NCBI GenBank assembly: GCA_017462145.1
Contig: JAFTRT010000100.1
Location: 1-7,273 of the forward strand
DNA length: 7,273 nucleotides
Direction: 5' to 3'
From: Clostridia bacterium
Lineage (GTDB): Bacteria; Bacillota_A; Clostridia; Oscillospirales; CAG-272
Both the position numbers and the translations under genes were made by a program. Under the pieces are notes generated by a model, which was not told the origin of the DNA, did not search any database, and saw nothing but the letters and a program-made list of their open reading frames with translations. Positions 1 to 6,734 of this stretch are shown here, piece after piece; positions within the stretch are counted from its first letter, which is position 1; each line of letters opens with the position of its first letter.

Positions 1-17
1 ATATTTTTGAAAAAATA

Positions 18-761
18 TCAAGAAAACAGACTCAAATCCTCTTTGAGAACCGCCGTGCGAAGAATACTGTACCACTCCTTGGAAGGATCCCCACACAAAA
101 TGCCACATTCCCGTTTCAAAGCGGTCATCAACAGCTCCGGATTGAGAAATTCCGCAGCAGAAGCACGCAACACGGCACACAGCACGGTCTCCTCATTCTC
201 GGCATCCCACGTTGCGTTCAGCTCACGGATCAGAGGCAAAATATCGATTTCCCTCTCCCCTGCCTTTGTCTTCTTGACAACGGTCAAGGGGTCGCCGGAA
301 AGACGGGCTGTGATGCTTGCGGCCAAGGCATCGGAGCCCCCTCGGGTATGAAGACGGATCTCATAGGTAGCCCAAGCAATTTCCGAAAAATCCGAGGTTG
401 GCAAGTAGGCGTCGGTGATACGAAGCTCCTCCGTCAGCTCACGGTTGAGCCGATCCATGATCTCTCGGGGACTCATGTCCCGATCGATCCGAAGATCCAA
501 AAATTCGTACTCGCTTTGCGCACCTACGCTGAGCGGTGTGGAAAAGACCATTTTGGGGTGAGGATTGAAGCCCTTTGTGTACCAAATGGGCAGACAGGCA
601 CGAGTCAACACCCGTTGAAAGGTTCGTTGCAGATCCAGATGAGAGATGTACTGCAAGGAGCCAACCTTGCGAAATTTCAGCCGAACGGTAACAGGAGGCT
701 CCAACAGGGGCATCGCACGCAGGCGTGCCTTTTCCTTTAATTTTTCGCCTTGGGACAGCAT
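18..761 (-). CDS. TIGR03936 / DUF2344 radical SAM-associated protein
   Basis: A 247-residue protein of the TIGR03936 (DUF2344) family, known as a protein encoded next to, or fused to, the TIGR03960 radical SAM protein. Its biochemical role is unestablished. The family signature is clear: a basic beta-strand start (VRLKFRKVGSLQYISHLDL, about residues 26-44), then QR and the conserved GFNPHPKMVFSTPLSVG stretch at 64-80, followed by an acidic strand (EYEFLDLRI). No signal peptide or membrane segment is visible, so it is probably cytoplasmic. The start at 761 is chosen because a strong Shine-Dalgarno (GGGAGGTGA, plus-strand 768-776) sits 6 bases upstream; the internal Met17 is a weaker alternative. 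The start lies inside the preceding radical SAM gene (25 bp overlap), so translation is probably coupled, and the two proteins may act together. It ends with TGA at 18-20, 17 bases from the window edge. Family assignment is confident; function is unknown. Confidence 0.94.
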   Translation of the reverse strand: MLSQGEKLKEKARLRAMPLLEPPVTVRLKFRKVGSLQYISHLDLQRTFQRVLTRACLPIWYTKGFNPHPKMVFSTPLSVGAQSEYEFLDLRIDRDMSPREIMDRLNRELTEELRITDAYLPTSDFSEIAWATYEIRLHTRGGSDALAASITARLSGDPLTVVKKTKAGEREIDILPLIRELNATWDAENEETVLCAVLRASAAEFLNPELLMTALKRECGILCGDPSKEWYSILRTAVLKEDLSLFS

Positions 762-2596
762 GCTCGCTCACCTCCCATTTGATTTGCGCCGCAACCGCTG
801 CAATGTTCTCGACAGTTGGGCGTGGTACGCTCCTCATAGGCACGGTTTCGCTCACGGAGCAAAAATTCCTTGGTCACGCCGCAATCGATAATATCCCACG
901 GCAAGACCTCATCCAACCCAAAGGCACGGTTGGCATAGAAGGCAGGGTCTGCCCCCGTCCGCTCTAAAACCGATAGCCATCGGTCATAATCAAAGCATTC
1001 ATCCCATGCATCGAACTTGAAGCCTTCCTTGCAGGCAAGTTCCAATGCGGCAGACAGCCGTCTGTCGCCTCTTGCCAAAACCGCTTCGATGCGGCTCACC
1101 TTAGCATCGTGATGCTGATATTTGATCTTGCGATCGGTAATTTTACTCCCTAAAAATTCCTGCTTTTGAGCCAACATCTCCATGCTGTCCTGCGCCTCCC
1201 ACTGGAAGGGAGTAAAGGGCTTGGGAATAAAGCAGGAAACACTGACCGTCACCTGTGGCTTTTTGGCACGGTTGCGGGTGGGGCAAGCATAATAGGCATC
1301 CAATACGTGGGTGGCAAGCTCTGCAATACCGGCCAAGTCATCCAACGTCTCGGTCGGCAAGCCTTGCATGAAATAGAGCTTGACCGTAGTTTTCCCCGCC
1401 TCAAAGGCAACGCCTACCGCACGGAGAAGATCCTCCTCCCGTACGTTTTTGTTGATCACATCACGCAACCGTTGCGTTCCCGCCTCGGGAGCAAAGGTTA
1501 GCGAGGAGGAGCGAACCGTGGCGATCTTATCCATCAGCTCCTTGGTAAAGCTATCCACACGCAGAGATGGCAGAGAGAGACTGACCATGTTGTCATCCGT
1601 CCATTCCAGGAGCAGATCGGTCAGCTCCTCCAATTGCGTATAATCGCTAATGGAAAGCGAGGTCAGAGAGATCTCGTCATAACCCGTAGCTTCGTACAGG
1701 CACTTGGCCTGCTCATTGAGTACCTCGGGAGTCTTTTCCCGAACAGGGCGGTAGATCATCCCCGCCTGGCAGAAGCGACAGCCTCGGATACAGCCCCGAT
1801 AGACCTCCAGCATGATCCGGTCATGAACCGTCTCAATATAAGGCATGACGGCATCGGTTGGGAAATATGCCTGATCCATGTCCTTGATAATCCGCTTGCG
1901 AATCTGTTTGGGAATATCCTCGTAAATGGGGGTATAGGCTCGGATGGTTCCGTTTTCGTGATAGGTCACCTCGTAAAAGGAGGGAACGTAAACGCCCTCA
2001 ATGGTACGAGCGGCCTCGTGAAGATAGGCTTGTTTGGTATAGGTTCCCTTTTTCTTCATATCGATATAAAGACGGCAAAGCTCGGGCAAAAGCTCCTCCC
2101 CCTCTCCGATATCGAACAGATCGAAGAAATCTGCCACCGGCTCCGGATTGTAGGCACAAGGGCCGCCGCCGATGATAATGGGAAACTCCTCTCCCCGCTC
2201 TGCACTCCGCAGAGGGATTCCTGCCAAATCCAACATATTCAGCACATTGGTATAACTCATTTCATACTGGAGGGTAAAGCCCACCATATCAAATTCGGTC
2301 AAGGGATCTCCGCTCTCACAAGCGCAGAGAGGCAAGCCGTGAGTCTTCATCTGCTCCTGCATATCCACCCACGGGTCGTACACCCGTTCACACCAAATGT
2401 CCTTTTCTCGATTCAGAACGCCGTAAAGGATACGAACACCCAAATTGGACATACCGATCTCATAGGTATCGGGAAAGCAAAAGGCGAAGCGAAGATCGAC
2501 CTCTTCTTTCTTTTTTATGATCTGTCCGTATTCACCGCCGGAATAACGCCCCGGCTTGGATACAGCTTTTAGAATACTGCTGATATTTTGATTCAT
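737..2596 (-). CDS. TIGR03960 family B12-binding-domain radical SAM protein
   Basis: A 619-residue radical SAM protein of the TIGR03960 family; the reaction is not established. Residues about 30-180 form a B12-binding-like N-terminal domain (FPDTYEIGMSNLG at 41-53, GGGPCAYNPEP at 143-153, GEGEELLPEL at 164-173). The usual cobalamin-ligating DxHxxG is not visible, as is common in this type of domain. The radical SAM core follows, with the 4Fe-4S site CIRGCRFC at C269, C273 and C276. Downstream are SLPSLRVDSF (341-350), the SAM-binding-type strand LTFAPEAGTQRLRDVINK (366-383) and a C-terminal region including SCFIPKPFTPFQW (454-466). The tail carries a second cysteine cluster, C595, C599 and C602, plus C612 and C613. 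The ATG overlaps the stop of the preceding gene as ATGA (2593-2596); only a weak purine-rich site (AAGAAGAAAG) precedes it, so coupled translation is likely. The next gene, its usual genomic partner, starts within its 3' end. The protein is probably cytoplasmic. Family assignment is confident; the substrate is unknown, and an RNA or tRNA target is only a guess from the neighbours. Confidence 0.95.
   Translation of the reverse strand: MNQNISSILKAVSKPGRYSGGEYGQIIKKKEEVDLRFAFCFPDTYEIGMSNLGVRILYGVLNREKDIWCERVYDPWVDMQEQMKTHGLPLCACESGDPLTEFDMVGFTLQYEMSYTNVLNMLDLAGIPLRSAERGEEFPIIIGGGPCAYNPEPVADFFDLFDIGEGEELLPELCRLYIDMKKKGTYTKQAYLHEAARTIEGVYVPSFYEVTYHENGTIRAYTPIYEDIPKQIRKRIIKDMDQAYFPTDAVMPYIETVHDRIMLEVYRGCIRGCRFCQAGMIYRPVREKTPEVLNEQAKCLYEATGYDEISLTSLSISDYTQLEELTDLLLEWTDDNMVSLSLPSLRVDSFTKELMDKIATVRSSSLTFAPEAGTQRLRDVINKNVREEDLLRAVGVAFEAGKTTVKLYFMQGLPTETLDDLAGIAELATHVLDAYYACPTRNRAKKPQVTVSVSCFIPKPFTPFQWEAQDSMEMLAQKQEFLGSKITDRKIKYQHHDAKVSRIEAVLARGDRRLSAALELACKEGFKFDAWDECFDYDRWLSVLERTGADPAFYANRAFGLDEVLPWDIIDCGVTKEFLLRERNRAYEERTTPNCREHCSGCGANQMGGERACCPKAKN
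768..776 (-). promoter_or_regulatory. Shine-Dalgarno for the DUF2344 gene, inside the upstream coding region
   Basis: The minus strand reads GGGAGGTGA here, 6 bases before the ATG at 761. It is a near-perfect anti-16S match and lies within the last codons of the radical SAM gene. This decides the start of the downstream gene and shows that the 25 bp overlap is genuine rather than an over-extended call. Confidence 0.85.
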
Positions 2597-5500
2597 GACG
2601 TTTTACTTTCTTCTTGATTTTTTGGATCGGGAGCGGTCTTTTTCTCTTTTTTGGCAAGGCGAGCCGTCTGCCGCTCCCTTTGTTGTTGTTCTTGTTCCCG
2701 TTTCCGTTCTCGTTCCCGCTCATATTCCTCGGTAACAAAATACCGTTTTTGGGGCAAGAGCAGCTTGGCAATCAACAGATCTGAAACAAGGGTTAAGACA
2801 AGAACAAGGATCGCATACAACTGGTTGACAGACCCCACCGAAAGCGGAAATACCACATCTGCTCCGAACAATGTCGTCAGGGTGGCAAAGGTCAGGATCG
2901 CAAGAACGATACAAGCAACGGAAACTCCCGAAAAAACACTGAGCAGACGATGAATCCGACAGCACCAGACCACAGATTCTGCCAGCTTCAGACGGGATGC
3001 ACCTGCCACGATGGTGACCGGTTCGCTGGGATGAACGACCCCTCCCGAGCGGTTGAAATCCGATGCATTTTTATGGAACACACTCACGGGCGGTGCCGTA
3101 GGTTCTCGCAAACGGGCCACCATGGCACTGTTGATCATGGGATCGTAGGTCTCCACCACACAGCGAATTCCCTCTTTTGCCAAACGGTGCGCCAACATTT
3201 CAAAGGTAGGAAGCACCGTATAGCGAACGCTGATCCGTGCGGATTGCAGGCCGTCCACCGATATGTAAAGCGTAACGCTTCCCTTGGAAGCAGAAGGATG
3301 CTCTTCAAATTGCAAACCATAACGGGCAAGGAAGCTTGCATCCCCCACCAAAAGAACGTGCCGTTCATCCACCAATGCTTCCACTCCGTTTTTGGCAATG
3401 CGGTGGATGCGAATATGGTCGGCGTGCAAATGGTTGGGAAGCTCCTCAAAAACGCCCTCCATCGGACCACCGATGGCGGAATAAAGAGCGTGAAGGCAGG
3501 TGAGAACCTCTGCTTTTTGTTCCTCACACAGGAATACGATCCCTGCACGGCGAGGATCGCACTTGGCGAACAAATGGAGATCTCTCAGCAAAAGGACACG
3601 GCAGCCTGCATAGGATGCAATGCTTTCGCTTCCGCCCAAGGCACAATCACGCTTTTCCAAACGAATCGAAGACCAAAACAGGACGGTGCAATAGGCCAAC
3701 CCAAAGCCAGCCGGCAACAAACAAATAAAGGACGAGACCGCCGCACAAAAAGCCGTATGGATATCCGCACCAAAATAAATGCAAAGGCAACACAGAACGG
3801 CAGACAGCCCCAAAGCCACAAAGCCGCTGTAATATAGCTTGTAGGTGTCTTTTTCCGCAATCATACGGAAAAATCCCTTTGGAGACGACACCCCCGTGGG
3901 AACGAAAACGGAGGGTGCTTCCCCACCCTCTGCCGCAGCCATTTGCTCGGCCAAAGAGCCCTGTCCCCGAACCGAAGTAAGGGTGTATTTTTTTCTACCG
4001 GAGAAAAACAGCTTAAAGGAGCGATATTCTCTCTCATTGAGCATCCACTCCGACAGCACGGCAACCAACAGAATACAGGACACCGCAAAGTGAAAAACGG
4101 TTGGTTTTTCCAACAGCATCTTGGATGTCACGATCAAAAACAGGTCATAAACCAGCACCACGATCGCCGATAGGACGGTATGGGAATATCGGTTTGGCTT
4201 CCAAAAAAAGGTCTTCTTCAGACTCTCCCACAGTTGCTTCCAGGAAACGGCCAAGCACAGCAAAAACAACTGGAGGCCAAACAGCACGTAAACAACAGGA
4301 TACTCTCCGTAATCCAAGATACCGCCGTATTCTACACCAAACAGTGGCGGAATCTCCAACAGCCCCAGGAAAAGGGTCAAGAGAACCGTTCCCGCCAGTC
4401 GCCAGGACAGGCCGCTTCTGCGCCGACGGTATGCCCCTCGGATCTGCTCCAGACGTACCTCGGAGGTCTTGATATCGGAGGCTTCCTCCGCTTGTATGCT
4501 CCGCATATCCAGAGGAATATCCTCCTCGTATTGCTCGGCAATTCGCTTTTGCAGACGCTCTTCTCCCATGGATGCCGTCAGCTCATCCTTGCAATCCAGT
4601 TGCAACAGCAAATTTAACGTATCGTCATCCATTGCTTCGGACAGACGCTCTGCTGACTCCTCGTCGGGCAACTCGACCAATTCTTCCTCCGCCAAAGGCT
4701 CGAAATCAATTCCACCGGGCGAGACACTCTTCTCTTCGGTCCTCTCTCGCACAGCGTTGGTGATTTCGGTTTCAGACACGGTATCATCCCAAGGAACATC
4801 GTCATCGGTCCCCTCCGTGACATGCTCGGCAAACCATTGGCTCTCCTCGGGCTCTGCTTCCTCTTCCGTCTCCGAGCCGTCAAGCTCCGATTGGGAAAGA
4901 GACAAAACAACGTCTACGTCATCCACGGATATATCGGAGGAAGAGACTTCCGCATCCTCTGCAAAGAGCTGAACCAGCGTTCTGCCGCCCGCCACCCGCT
5001 CTTCGGGTGCTTCGGCCTGTGTTTGCACGGAAATGCTTGCGTTGCGCTGCTCCTCTTGTTCCCAAACGGGCTCGTCTTCCTCCGACAGAGTTTCCGACAG
5101 CAGGACGGCAGCCTTTTGTTCTTCCTCGGAAAAAGGAGCTTCATCGGAGAAGGATTCGTCCTCCGATTGAGAAGCCAAAGATTCTTCCGTTTCTTCTTGC
5201 GGGTCATCAAGCAATTCCAACGGTTCGTCTTCTTCCGGCTCCTCACTCACTTCCAATTCCTCAATTTTTGCGGTCAGGTCAGGGGAGTCAATCTCCTCTG
5301 ATTCTTCGATTTTTTCCAATTCGTCCGTCTCTTCGATAGTCTCATCGTCTTCGGCTCCGATCACCAACGGTTCTGATTCCGACAAAACGGCGACATCCGC
5401 CTCTATCGGTTGAACCTCCGTTTCCGCCCTCTCATAGACCGACATCGGTTGAGCGGCCGCATAATCCGCAGCCTCCTTCAAAAAGTCCTCGTCCAATGTA

Positions 5501-5700
5501 TAGCGGTCTTCATCCCCGTTCTGCTCTTCTGCACGGTCACCCTGATACAGGCTTTTCAAACGGTTTTGCAAATCCTCGTCACTCATGGGCTTGGGGGATC
5601 GCTTCTTTTCAACCGGAGACGGTGCATCGTCCTCGGTTTGAGCAACCGCACGAAGATTTTTTAACAATTCATCCAAATTCTGTTCTTGCCTGGAGCTCAT
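2593..5700 (-). CDS. Large membrane protein with acidic N-terminus and a degenerate P1B-ATPase-like core
   Basis: I do not recognise a named family for this 1035-residue protein. Residues 1-430 are low-complexity and very acidic: about 73 of residues 101-300 are D or E against 6 K or R. After a basic RRRR stop (425-428) come hydrophobic helices near 434-450, 467-486, 507-525 and 533-552, a short soluble loop (553-620), helices near 622-643 and 647-675, a soluble domain (680-910), helices near 916-945 and 950-982, and a basic E/R/K/Q-rich tail. The 4-loop-2-loop-2 helix order is that of P1B metal ATPases. The soluble domain aligns by eye too: LGGSESIASYAGCRVLLLRD resembles the region leading to DKTGT; GVEALVDERHVLLVGDASFL resembles the nucleotide-domain GxG and lvGn strands; SVTLYISVDG to ETYDP resembles the region leading to TGDN. 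The catalytic motifs are altered: DLHLF (D707) for DKTGT, TYD (851-853) for TGD, LPA (P663) for CPx, no clear TGE and no GDGxND. It is therefore probably not a pump. The strong AGGAGGA site at 5705-5711 supports the start. The frame is intact, so it is not a pseudogene. The gene is certain; the ATPase kinship is inferred. Confidence 0.9.
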   Translation of the reverse strand: MSSRQEQNLDELLKNLRAVAQTEDDAPSPVEKKRSPKPMSDEDLQNRLKSLYQGDRAEEQNGDEDRYTLDEDFLKEAADYAAAQPMSVYERAETEVQPIEADVAVLSESEPLVIGAEDDETIEETDELEKIEESEEIDSPDLTAKIEELEVSEEPEEDEPLELLDDPQEETEESLASQSEDESFSDEAPFSEEEQKAAVLLSETLSEEDEPVWEQEEQRNASISVQTQAEAPEERVAGGRTLVQLFAEDAEVSSSDISVDDVDVVLSLSQSELDGSETEEEAEPEESQWFAEHVTEGTDDDVPWDDTVSETEITNAVRERTEEKSVSPGGIDFEPLAEEELVELPDEESAERLSEAMDDDTLNLLLQLDCKDELTASMGEERLQKRIAEQYEEDIPLDMRSIQAEEASDIKTSEVRLEQIRGAYRRRRSGLSWRLAGTVLLTLFLGLLEIPPLFGVEYGGILDYGEYPVVYVLFGLQLFLLCLAVSWKQLWESLKKTFFWKPNRYSHTVLSAIVVLVYDLFLIVTSKMLLEKPTVFHFAVSCILLVAVLSEWMLNEREYRSFKLFFSGRKKYTLTSVRGQGSLAEQMAAAEGGEAPSVFVPTGVSSPKGFFRMIAEKDTYKLYYSGFVALGLSAVLCCLCIYFGADIHTAFCAAVSSFICLLPAGFGLAYCTVLFWSSIRLEKRDCALGGSESIASYAGCRVLLLRDLHLFAKCDPRRAGIVFLCEEQKAEVLTCLHALYSAIGGPMEGVFEELPNHLHADHIRIHRIAKNGVEALVDERHVLLVGDASFLARYGLQFEEHPSASKGSVTLYISVDGLQSARISVRYTVLPTFEMLAHRLAKEGIRCVVETYDPMINSAMVARLREPTAPPVSVFHKNASDFNRSGGVVHPSEPVTIVAGASRLKLAESVVWCCRIHRLLSVFSGVSVACIVLAILTFATLTTLFGADVVFPLSVGSVNQLYAILVLVLTLVSDLLIAKLLLPQKRYFVTEEYERERERKREQEQQQRERQTARLAKKEKKTAPDPKNQEESKTS
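2682..2717 (-). repeat. Degenerate hexanucleotide array coding the E/R/K/Q tail
   Basis: Six consecutive plus-strand hexamers of the form GTTNNN (gttgtt, gttctt, gttccc, gtttcc, gttctc, gttccc) occupy this stretch. On the coding strand they give alternating GAA or GAG with CGG, CGA or CAA codons, that is the charged ERERERKREQEQ-type tail at about residues 993-1006 of the membrane protein. The repeat probably grew by slippage or is held by the alternating-charge helix it encodes; its phase with the codons keeps the frame open. Confidence 0.7.
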
Positions 5701-5704
5701 GTGT

Positions 5705-5711
5705 TCCTCCT
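5705..5711 (-). promoter_or_regulatory. Shine-Dalgarno for the 1035-residue membrane protein
   Basis: The minus strand reads AGGAGGA, 4 bases before the ATG at 5700, within the 30 bp gap after rlmB. It is a strong independent ribosome binding site and fixes the start, so the long acidic N-terminal region is really translated and is not an over-extension. Confidence 0.88.
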
Positions 5712-5730
5712 ATTGCGTACTTCGGTTGCA

Positions 5731-6561
5731 TCAGCTTCGATGCTGTCTGGATACCTCCGCCAAGATCACGGCCGCCGCCGTAGATACGTTGAAGGAATTG
5801 ACCTGCCCGTACATGGGAATGGAAGTGATGTAATCCGCTTTATCCTTGACGATCTTGGATACACCGTCTCCCTCACTGCCCATGACAATGGCACAAGGAC
5901 ATTTGAAATCGGTCTCGTAGTAGGGTGTTCCTCCTGCCTCTGCGGCAAACACCCAGATTCCCTGCTTTTGAAGCTCCTCTACCGTGGCCGCAATGTTGGT
6001 CACCTTGGCAATGGCCAAATGCTCAATGGCTCCGCAAGAGGCCTTGGTCACCACAGGAGTCAAGCCCACCGCACGACGCTTGGGAATGATCAACCCGTGG
6101 GCACCCACTCCCTCGGCACAGCGAATGACAGCCCCCAAGTTGTGGGGATCGGTGATGCCGTCCGCAATCACCAAAAAGGGACGCTCTCCCCTTTCCTTTG
6201 CAATTTGCAGGATGTCCTCCACCGTACAATATTCTTTTTCTGCCGCCATGGCAATCACGCCTTGATGAACGGCAAAATTGGAAAGCTTATCCAACTTGGC
6301 TCTGTCGGTCTCCACCACAGGGATCTTTCGCTCAATGGCCTCCGCCACCAGTACAACGATGGAGCCCTCTCGCTCGCCTTTTTGTACCATGAGCTTATCC
6401 ACCGTACGGCCTGATTTCAACAGCTCCCGAACGGCGTTGCGCCCCACCACCAAACCCTCGGGAATCTCCTCGGTCTGCTGCGGACGACGTTCCCGACGAT
6501 CGGAACCGTTTCGGTCACTGACGCTTTTTTTATTTTGATATGCTTTATGTTTCTTTTCCAT
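5731..6561 (-). CDS. rlmB: 23S rRNA (guanosine-2'-O-)-methyltransferase RlmB
   Basis: A SpoU/TrmH-family (SPOUT) methyltransferase that in the known family methylates the 2'-O of G2251 in 23S rRNA, using S-adenosylmethionine. Counting from the preferred start it has 276 residues: a basic 35-residue leader, an L30e-like substrate-binding domain (about 36-110, with GRNAVRELL) and the knotted catalytic domain. All three SPOUT motifs are intact: motif 1 DPHNLGAVIRCAEGVGAHGL with N141 and R147, motif 2 VMGSEGDGVS with E230, and motif 3 IPMYGQVNSFNVSTAAAV with S256 and N258. Two in-frame ATGs lie six bases apart (6567 and 6561). The AGAGGA site at 6568-6573 abuts the first with no spacing but sits 6 bases from the second, so 6561 is preferred; the product otherwise gains only Met-Ser. 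It is the first gene after a promoter and terminator, and 30 bp separate it from the next gene, so it probably leads the operon. A sister TrmH-family rRNA methylase cannot be fully excluded, but length and domains fit RlmB. Confidence 0.94.
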   Translation of the reverse strand: MEKKHKAYQNKKSVSDRNGSDRRERRPQQTEEIPEGLVVGRNAVRELLKSGRTVDKLMVQKGEREGSIVVLVAEAIERKIPVVETDRAKLDKLSNFAVHQGVIAMAAEKEYCTVEDILQIAKERGERPFLVIADGITDPHNLGAVIRCAEGVGAHGLIIPKRRAVGLTPVVTKASCGAIEHLAIAKVTNIAATVEELQKQGIWVFAAEAGGTPYYETDFKCPCAIVMGSEGDGVSKIVKDKADYITSIPMYGQVNSFNVSTAAAVILAEVSRQHRS

Positions 6562-6567
6562 ACTCAT

Positions 6568-6573
6568 TCCTCT
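6568..6573 (-). promoter_or_regulatory. Shine-Dalgarno that decides the rlmB start
   Basis: The minus strand reads AGAGGA here. It directly touches the ATG at 6567 but lies 6 bases from the ATG at 6561, the normal spacing. Initiation at 6561 is therefore favoured. Confidence 0.7.
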
Positions 6574-6602
6574 GGCTGTAAGTAAATCATATTATTCATA
6601 TT

Positions 6603-6631
6603 ATTATATCATAAAAAATGAGATTTGTACA
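6603..6631 (-). promoter_or_regulatory. Probable sigma-A promoter of the rlmB operon (extended -10)
   Basis: On the minus strand a perfect TATAAT (6603-6608) is preceded by TGA, giving an extended -10 (TGnTATAAT). A TGTACA (6626-6631; 4 of 6 matches to TTGACA) lies 17 bp upstream, the ideal spacer. Transcription would begin near 6596, leaving an untranslated leader of about 35 bases before the ATG at 6561. The promoter lies between the terminator of the previous gene and rlmB, so it is the natural start of the four-gene unit. No operator repeat or riboswitch-like structure is visible. Confidence 0.72.
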
Positions 6632-6680
6632 GCCCTTTTTTGTGGGAAAGTGGCATTCTCTGTGCTATTTTCTCTGCTTG

Positions 6681-6725
6681 AAAAAAACACGGAAGAGGGG
6701 CGACTGCAGTCGCCCCGCTTACGTG
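6681..6725 (-). terminator. Intrinsic terminator after the isomerase-like gene
   Basis: A perfect 20-base inverted repeat at 6697-6716 (8 bp GC-rich stem GGGGCGAC/GTCGCCCC with a TGCA loop) is extended outward by AAG/CTT and CACG/CGTG pairs, with two single mismatches, to 6688-6725. On the minus strand it is followed directly by seven T residues (plus-strand A at 6681-6687). It begins 9 bases after the stop codon at 6735. Orientation and position make it the terminator of the gene entering from the right, which separates that gene from the rlmB operon. Confidence 0.88.
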
Positions 6726-6734
6726 AACCAATCT

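Noticed and set aside
1..17. Start of a ribonuclease E/G gene at the left edge
   Set aside because: Such a gene often follows in related genomes, but these 17 bases show no ribosome binding site or start codon on the minus strand.
1634..2572. A 312-codon plus-strand open frame
   Set aside because: It lies wholly antisense to the radical SAM gene, whose motifs and family match are clear. The translation shows no family motif and is explained by the codon pattern of the opposite strand.
2950..3837. A 295-codon plus-strand open frame
   Set aside because: It is antisense to the large membrane protein. Its Cys/His/Gln-rich composition looks like a shadow translation, with no recognisable domain.
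4469..4972. Serine-rich plus-strand frame that could pass for a secreted protein
   Set aside because: The serine runs are the reverse complement of GAA/GAG-type codons in the acidic N-terminal region of the real gene.
2593..5700. Calling this gene a functional heavy-metal P-type ATPase
   Set aside because: The phosphorylation motif, TGE, CPx and the hinge motif are all altered or missing, so only the architecture can be claimed.
2593..5700. Calling this gene a decayed pseudogene
   Set aside because: The frame is open over 1035 codons with a strong ribosome binding site and a tight operon position, which argues for a selected protein.
5686..6414. A 242-codon plus-strand frame
   Set aside because: It is antisense to rlmB, which has complete SPOUT motifs.
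6697..6716. Perfect palindrome as an operator or recombination site
   Set aside because: It is the core of a longer hairpin that ends directly at a T tract just after a stop codon, which fits a terminator better.
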